Positions 59,301 through 64,000 of a stretch of DNA of 64,000 nt are shown here, piece by piece. Each line of letters starts with the position of its first letter. Position 1 is the stretch's first letter. The stretch is taken from assembly GCF_032362555.1 (NCBI RefSeq), contig NC_083519.1, positions 1,505,501-1,569,500 of the forward strand. Direction: 5' to 3'. This DNA comes from Amyelois transitella (Eukaryota > Arthropoda > Insecta > Lepidoptera > Pyralidae). A model generated the notes under the pieces. That model had not been told where the DNA came from. It searched no databases and was given only the letters and a program-made list of their open reading frames with translations. A program made the position numbers and the translations under genes.

Positions 59301-61493
59301 GCACTTTCACATTTATATTAGTATGGATTTCTTAGGTACGTTGGGCAGAACAAGTATTTTTGAAGTCCAGAGTGAAGCGGTACCCCACTCCTGATCCAGA
59401 AATGGCCGTTATAAGGGTTAAAAGATTACGCACCAACAGCACTGGAGCAAGGAAGCCGCGGGCAGCAGAAGTCGCCAGGCGGCCGCTGTTTAACGACGAA
59501 CTCTGGAGTAAGGAATGGTATTTGGTAAGTTATGATTTTTTGGTATGTCGGCACATGAGAATGTGATCACTCCATTCACCATTCTCTTCATCTACACAAG
59601 CTTACATGCTGCTCTGGTAGCAAAGAAAAAACATCACAGCTTTTCGATCAAGGAAAGCCATAGGGTTGTAACAATCTGACCCTCTTTATATGAATTTCAA
59701 TTCAGCCAAACGTGGCCTTCGAGTCTTGTAGACTATTTAGTATGTCTACCCTGTAAAGAAATAAGACGTGAACCAGTGTGTTATGTTACTATGTATTTGT
59801 GCCGTGTAGTTCCTGATACTTTAGAATAAGACCATCTTTTCTAAAAACTCTTGGGCACTTAAATAAAATTCAATTGCTCTGAGGCTGAGGACATTGGAGG
59901 ACAATTGATTTTTTTTTATTTCAGCAAGATACGCGTACTGTACGGAATCTACCCCGTCTAGATTTGAACGTGTTACCTGTTTACGAAATGGGATTCAATG
60001 GCAGCGGTGTACGAGTGTCGGTGCTCGATGACGGCATAGAACATAATCACACCGACTTGCGCGCTAACTACGTAAGTGCTATGCTACCCTAGTATTAAGA
60101 AGCAGTTAGTTGGAATTTACTAAGCAAAAAGGCCGCAATTGCCAAACAAAAACGTGTGCGCGTCGTCTGAGTGGACGTCTGCGTAGACTGTTCTTGTTTA
60201 TGATATCCTGGTAGCGTTGTGTCGAATGCTTCAACCCACCACGCATCCTAAGCCCTAACGTAGGAATTTTGTTTGAGGGAAAATTCTTCAAATTAATTAT
60301 TTTCACATACACGACATGTAAGTTTACTAATGCGCAGAGCAAGTTTATACAGACTTGAATTTTGAAGTACTTGAGTTGATTGAATAGGTATTTCACCACT
60401 ATCAAATTGATTTTATTTTATTTTATTTATTTATAAAACGACATTATACATTAAGGCTATGGGTGAACTTTAATACTGTAAACATGTATTAAAGTGAACT
60501 GTATAAGTCGGTATTAATTTGGTAGTTTAATTGAAACAAAATATTTGGTATGTGTGTTATGGACTTGTCCAATATTTTAAGTGTTATTTTATCATTCTGT
60601 TTTACTAACATAAGTATTAAAAGTTATAATTAACCGAAATCGGTGTAAAAAATCTTTTATTTTTATGCATTATTTAGAAATTAATAAAACCTAGCCACAC
60701 GTCCCCGACCCTTACTTTTGCTACCCCTGGGTCGTTGTACTTTGCTATCAATGACGTGTGCCATTCATAAACGTGTTCCACATCTCCTCCAAACCTCTGT
60801 TCTCCTAATAAGTTCGCGGCCCATGCGGCGCGTTGCGCGTGTCGAGCGGGCCTAGCGCTCCAGTCATGGATGACACGGAGCGCGACTGTTCGCGTCCGAC
60901 CGAGTAGGCCGATCTCACAGTACAAAATAATTTTAGCTATAAATTACGTACAGCACATCGACTTGTGTGATTGGGTGTATGTGATAAATCTGTTTTTGGA
61001 GTAATAATAGCCATAGAATACCGAGGTGGCCAAAACAATTAATGAAAACTATGAAGCCCACCCAGGCAATGCCTTTTTTTTCACTTATTTTTTTTTATCA
61101 TGTAGAAATATTTATAAACAACTTATTTCATAGAGTACCTAGCTAAAACGTGAAAGTAAATTTTTTTTCATAACGCTCTTCCAGGATCCGGAAATAAGCT
61201 GGGATTGCAATGACAATGATCCAGATCCGCAACCGAGATTTGAAGAAATAAAAAAAAATTCTCATGGAACTAGATGTGCTGGAGAGGTGAAAATTTTTAT
61301 TTGAACTAAATTGCGTATCTTTTGTACTTACACAAATTTAATTGATACGTTTAAAATTTCACAATTACTTGGCAGATAGCAATGACTGCAAACAATCGGA
61401 AATGTGGAGTAGGCGTGGCTTGGGGAGCAAAAGTGGGCGGGGTCCGGATGCTTGACGGACGAATCACCGACAGAATCGAAGGCGAAGCAATCG
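47301..61493 (+). CDS. PCSK1: Proprotein convertase, PC1/3-like, N-terminal part (six exons)
   Basis: Exons: 47301-47537, 58079-58183, 59336-59524, 59925-60071, 61185-61286 and 61376-61493; the rest lies beyond the window. The 299 codons begin with a signal peptide ([19 protein letters not shown]) and an S8 prodomain ([20 protein letters not shown]). Two RVKR sites follow, ending at residues 129 and 144. The catalytic domain has D212 in [14 protein letters not shown] and H253 in [15 protein letters not shown]. The catalytic asparagine and serine are not reached. EWYLQDTRT, RWAEQVF and AGEIAMxANNxKCGVGVA point to PC1/3 (neuroendocrine convertase 1) rather than furin or PC2. PC1/3 cleaves prohormones at dibasic sites in secretory granules. 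Compared with vertebrate PC1/3, the stretch between the first RVKR and LFND is longer. An in-frame codon at 47223 would extend the N-terminus but bury the signal peptide. Intron 1 is about 10.5 kb. Confidence 0.9.
48450..48508 (+). repeat. Repeat end GTGCGAGTACGACTCGCACT
   Basis: ACGGTACGGGACCTTTAATG followed by GTGCGAGTACGACTCGCACT is a self-complementary phrase common near the 3' ends of lepidopteran repeats. The 900 bases upstream may be its decayed body. Confidence 0.5.
48622..48883 (-). mobile_element. Family A retroposon, best full-length copy, 13-bp duplication
   Basis: ATAAGAATGAACA at 48609-48621 recurs exactly at 48884-48896. In sense direction the element starts TGCCGTGTGGTTCCCGGCAC (a TGCCG/CGGCA hairpin). 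It then has GGACCAGTCCATCTCGTTCC, GATGTCGTAAA, TTAGGCGATGGGCTAGCAAC and GAATCTCAATTCCATCAT. The end is GTCTACCCCGCAAGGGATAT, AGACGTGATTATATG and (ATGT)n. There is no pol III A box, no poly(A) tail and no conserved frame. The ATGT tail and long duplications indicate target-primed insertion by a LINE with a microsatellite 3' end. It serves as the reference for the other family A entries. Confidence 0.92.
49950..50195 (+). mobile_element. Family B LINE, 3' end with C-terminal coding remnant
   Basis: An open frame from 49979 to 50170 reads [15 protein letters not shown], a linker, [20 protein letters not shown] and [18 protein letters not shown]. That layout (GRP, then W or Y xD, then a DRxxW end) is typical of the C-terminus of non-LTR reverse transcriptases. 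The stop is followed by only about ten bases (TTTTATG) and then (ATGT)n. A very short 3' UTR with a simple-repeat tail suits RTE-type LINEs. Clade assignment is an inference. Confidence 0.7.
50362..50585 (+). repeat. GCTCGCGACTTC...ACAGACAGACAGAG repeat
   Basis: TGTTGCTCGCGACTTCAATC at the left and GTAACAGACAGACAGAGTTA with GGCATTTATAAT at the right bracket about 220 bases. It is a well-known layout in lepidopteran genomes. Confidence 0.65.
51590..51802 (-). repeat. CGCGGACGAAGTCGCGAGCA repeat, antisense
   Basis: It starts ACTAATATTGTACAACTGAA, contains GTTTGTTTGTTTG and ends CGCGGACGAAGTCGCGAGCA then CAGCTAGTT. It is related to the copy at 50362-50585 in the opposite direction. Confidence 0.6.
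51836..51984 (+). mobile_element. Family A retroposon, 5'-truncated
   Basis: AAACTTGGAATTTTCTTTAT through TCTATCCACCCCGCAAGGAA and GACGTGATTATAATGTATG. Confidence 0.7.
52315..52478 (-). mobile_element. Family A retroposon, 5'-truncated
   Basis: CATACATATGGTCACGTCTC on the tail side to AGAATCCCAAGTTTGTAAGC. Head absent. Confidence 0.75.
53080..53331 (+). mobile_element. Family A retroposon, nearly full length, 10-bp duplication
   Basis: It runs from TGCCATGTGCTTCACGGCAC to ATGCATGTATG. TAAGATTTTT at 53057-53066 recurs at 53332-53341. Thirteen extra bases (53067-53079) lie between the left duplication and the head. Confidence 0.75.
53565..53610 (-). mobile_element. Family A retroposon tail fragment
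   Basis: ACACAAACATATCATCACGT then TTATGTCCTTTGTGGG: only the 3' end in antisense. Confidence 0.4.
56493..56640 (-). mobile_element. Family B LINE 3' end
   Basis: CGTCTCTCTCCCGACGGAGT, then CTTCTTTCGCTTCATCCACA, TTCATGCAAGCTTGTC and CGGGTACTTGATCTGACC. No ACAT tail. Confidence 0.7.
57338..57560 (+). mobile_element. Family A retroposon, rearranged head
   Basis: The head phrase appears twice in short order (ACCGTGTGGTTCC, then GCCGTGTGATTTAGGC). The body follows: GCATGTCGTAAAAGCGACTA, GGGCTAGCAACATG and GGTCTACCCCACAAGAGATA. Confidence 0.7.
58575..58690. repeat. Repeat with GAGGAGCCCGGCGAACGCCT
   Basis: GCTTTGGAGAGGAGCCCGGC, then TGCGATTCCCGTTTGACC and TTGCAATCTTTACAGGGGTA. Similar phrases occur near 50600-50720. 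It is an interspersed repeat of unassigned class in PC1/3 intron 2. Confidence 0.45.
59168..59325 (+). repeat. AGCTTGCGCCCGCAGCAACT repeat
   Basis: The head AGCTAGCTTGCGCCCGCAGC, the middle TTTCATGGAGATCGGTTTAG and the end TTTATATTAGTATGGATTTC fit the same layout as the 50362 repeat. Confidence 0.55.
59690..59845 (+). mobile_element. Two family A pieces in reversed order
   Basis: An end block (CCAAACGTGGCCTTCGAGTC to AAGACGTGAACCAGTGTG) is followed by a head block (TGTGCCGTGTAGTTCCTGAT). This suggests two neighbouring decayed copies. PC1/3 intron 3. Confidence 0.5.
60674..60925 (-). other. Unrecognised GC-rich open frame in PC1/3 intron 4
   Basis: A minus-strand frame of 83 codons includes [20 protein letters not shown] and [20 protein letters not shown]. 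Composition is GC-richer than the intron around it. No domain is recognised. It may be a retroelement remnant or an independent exon. The first codon is not a certain start. Confidence 0.3.
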
Positions 61494-61825
61494 GTAAAAA
61501 TATTATTATACTATTGTAAACCTGCTTTGCTTTCATGCTCGCCTGGTAGTTTTGATCGCCATGTTGAGCTCAAAATGTCGTATAAGAAACGAGATTTGTG
61601 GAATTAATTTTTTCCCACGTTTCGCCATGTGGAATAATAAATTATGAAAAAATTCTAAATAAAAATTGCACAATTTAAGCATGAATATAATAAAAATAGG
61701 TACAATATTTTTTTTGTACCTGGGATTTTTGAAACAATTTATTTTTAAGAGCTAACTCTCGATAAAATGTCAAATTTAAATACGGAAGGTATATTCCCTA
61801 AAATAGAGTTAATAGTTATTATTAA

Positions 61826-61960
61826 AAAAATGGGAAAATCGTTTTTTTAGCATTGGACCCAGCTAAGTCGATTTTTTGTATGCCCCTTTAATTTTAACTT
61901 CAACGAAATCGTTAGAACCGTTTTCGAGAACGCAAGAAATAACATACTCGTATATATCAG
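61826..61960. repeat. Interspersed repeat of the AACGAAATC...CCGTTTTCG type
   Basis: GACCCAGCTAAGTCGATTTT and CTTCAACGAAATCGTTAGAA then CCGTTTTCG match 36537-36690 in order. Confidence 0.45.
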
Positions 61961-62667
61961 GATAAGTCCATAATTATATTTGTGTTTAGACATTATGAAT
62001 ATTTGGACTTTGTTGTTAAAAAATAATTTAAGATACCTAGGTAAGTATTTCTTTGCAGATTTTGGCGTACTTCTATTTTACTTAAAATATTTTACTTATT
62101 TTTGTTATCAAAGAAGCATTGAAGCCCGGATTGTTTTCGATTCATTCCGCATTTCTGACCGCTCAATCCTCCGCCGCGCCGTGTCGTTTCAATGAGGCCA
62201 TGAGACTTCTTGATATTTCATGATTCCCTAGTAATATAGGTGAAAAATGACGTAACTGATCGTTCGTTACTCGCTCGGTGCCAGTGCGCAGCGACATCAT
62301 CGTTTCTTTGATGTTTCAACGTTTTCTCTTACTTATTGTTTGTTTTCTTGAATAGGTAATAATTTATTTCACCTTTCATAGGAATAAAAGGGAAGGGTGG
62401 GATGTTCTCAGTGTTCAACGTGTTCAGTATATCACTGAGCGGGGGCTCAGTTATGGGCATTCACATTGTTTTGTGTATCCTACGATGTGATTAATTGACT
62501 GAATTATTTTTACTTCTTTCTTTCATTGTGGAATTGTATGTCGAAGAAATTAATATTTTTCGCACTCTTACCAAAAGTATAAAAAACATAATTCTAGCTT
62601 AGCTCAGGTTCCCGTCACTCTGTTACAGGAACCTGAGGTACTAGGTATACCAATTAAGAATTGATTA

Positions 62668-62750
62668 CACTCATACAGCTGAACGTGGCCGTACAGTTTT
62701 TCAAGACTGCTAGCTATGTTTACCCAGTGAGGAATAAAGACGTAGTTGGA
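62668..62750 (+). mobile_element. Family A retroposon 3' fragment
   Basis: CATACAGCTGAACGTGGCCG, TCAAGACTGCTAGCTATG and GAGGAATAAAGACGTAG. Confidence 0.55.
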
Positions 62751-63600
62751 CTTAAACTAAAGACGTGATGATTGTAATGTGTATGCATAGCGATTTGGAA
62801 CCTTCTTCTTAATAAAACGGTGGGCTCATAAACAGAATAATAAAGGACACTGCCTGTGCCACAGAACAATAAATAGTTTGTGGCCACGGCGCGGCGGCGG
62901 CAGTGTCGATACTAGTTACCACGGTGCCAACAACCACATGTTGTGTGGTGACTAAATGTACTAGGGATACAGAACCGTTTGAGAGTAATAGAAATTAATG
63001 TACAAAAAAAAGAAATGAATTTGCTTCAAATCGAAATCTCAATAAAAATAGATACAAAATTATGCGATGTAATTCATAATGTTATGCCAATAATAATAGG
63101 GAACTATATTTTCTATCACCAAAATTTATATTTGTCATCAAGTTGTATCACCTAATAAATAGATCTATCGCCACGAAATATTTTCGTTCTCAGATAAACA
63201 AAAATTGTTCCCAGGTATGAATTATCAAATTAATGTTAATATATGTGTAAAATAAGAGATCGATAACCAATAAAATTATATTGAATTACATGAATATAAT
63301 AATATTCGTTCTTATAATAATAGTTTTGTTACTTAAATAATAGCTCTGTGCTCAGAATGGTAGATCTGTCACCAAATAAATCGATTATCGATCCCTGACT
63401 GCGACTCCTTTTTATTTGATATTTTGTCACCAATACAGTAGTAACATTTTATTTCGTTCAGATATTAAATTAATAGTATTCGTTACCAATTTAATACATC
63501 AATTTATAATTTTAATGAAAACATTATCAAAGGGGCGGAGACAAATTGGCGCGCTTTAAAAATTGACCAATCCGGCCTCAACGATGGGTAGTAGTTAACT

Positions 63601-63752
63601 ATTGATTATTTTAACTTTAATTAAGTGTTTTATCTACTATTCTGCTAGCCATAAGCCAGCTATTTTAAACCAGCGCTGATTGTTCAGTGGTAATTATTTT
63701 CAACAATAAATATTGATTATTTTAACTTTAATTGTTTTATTTACTACTCTGC
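63601..63752 (+). repeat. Direct duplication with ~111-bp period
   Basis: ATTGATTATTTTAACTTTAA at 63601 and again at 63712 is followed in both by a TTGTTTTAT-like stretch, an ACTA.TCTGCTA block and unrelated sequence. The two units are about 90% alike over 40-47 bases. Confidence 0.6.
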
Positions 63753-64000
63753 TAAAAATTTTATTTAAATATAATTTATACTACCAGTGGAAATTTAGAA
63801 CCTTGGGAGTCTAGTTAAGTAGCAGAATCTTTTGGTTGAAACGATGATGGCAACCCTAATTTTTTATTTGAACTTAATGCAATTTTCTAGTAACATAATA
63901 TGATTTATTGGTGATCTCTTTAAATTAGTTTGCTTAAATACTTATTAGGACACACCTATTATAATACATACAAAAACATTTATTTGGTACTAGACCTTAT

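Larger units (their letters stand above)
61494..64000. other. PC1/3 intron 6 (continues past the window)
   Basis: After the GTAAAA donor no exon with the expected SASWGP-type motif was found up to 64000. The stretch is AT-rich. It holds a repeat at 61826-61960, a family A fragment at 62668 and GTCACCA-type short motifs between 63.1 and 63.5 kb. A 40-50 bp direct duplication lies near 63.6-63.75 kb. Confidence 0.5.

Overview
The window looks like a lepidopteran (moth or butterfly) nuclear genome. It is AT-rich, has small exons with GT-AG introns, and is full of short interspersed repeats of types I associate with Lepidoptera. These include a ~260-bp retroposon ending in (ATGT)n, a LINE 3' end with the same tail, tRNA-headed SINEs and MITEs. 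Much of the supplied open-frame space is repeat shadow. Five host genes and two intact transposase frames could be rebuilt by hand. Splice sites and reading phase agree at every junction I assigned.

Layout. 1-1907 (-): a long open frame running off the window edge, resembling a Transib (RAG1-related) transposase. About 2-15.4 kb: no recognisable exon, one MITE and a few repeat fragments. 15.4-15.7 kb (-): first coding exon of a MEX3-type KH RNA-binding protein, behind a GC-rich promoter. 16-28.4 kb: intergenic and repeat-rich. It includes a 910-bp element with 22-bp inverted ends that carries two convergent 5' gene fragments, one THAP-like and one YqaJ/SWIM-like. 28.4-33.7 kb (+): complete seven-exon gene for coatomer epsilon subunit (COPE), 302 codons, with an apparently intact mariner in intron 4. 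34.7-42.9 kb (-): complete nine-exon gene resembling CCBE1, 433 codons (signal peptide, calcium-binding EGF, collagen triplets), convergent with COPE. 47.3 kb to at least 61.5 kb (+): first six coding exons of a proprotein convertase closest to PC1/3 (neuroendocrine convertase 1). The rest of that gene lies beyond the window.

The host genes do not form a pathway. COPE serves Golgi-to-ER vesicle traffic, the convertase processes prohormones in secretory granules, the CCBE1-like protein is secreted matrix, and MEX3 is a post-transcriptional regulator. The mobile elements dominate the non-coding space. One short retroposon family, called family A here, has more than 30 copies or fragments. Several copies have 10-13 bp target-site duplications, and one is a twin-priming-style 5' inversion. 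Family A shares its last ~40 bp with a LINE fragment (family B here), which points to a SINE/LINE pair.

Limits: everything is by eye, without database searches. Family A and B edges are good to a few bases in clean copies and to tens of bases in decayed ones. UTRs and promoters are mostly unassigned.
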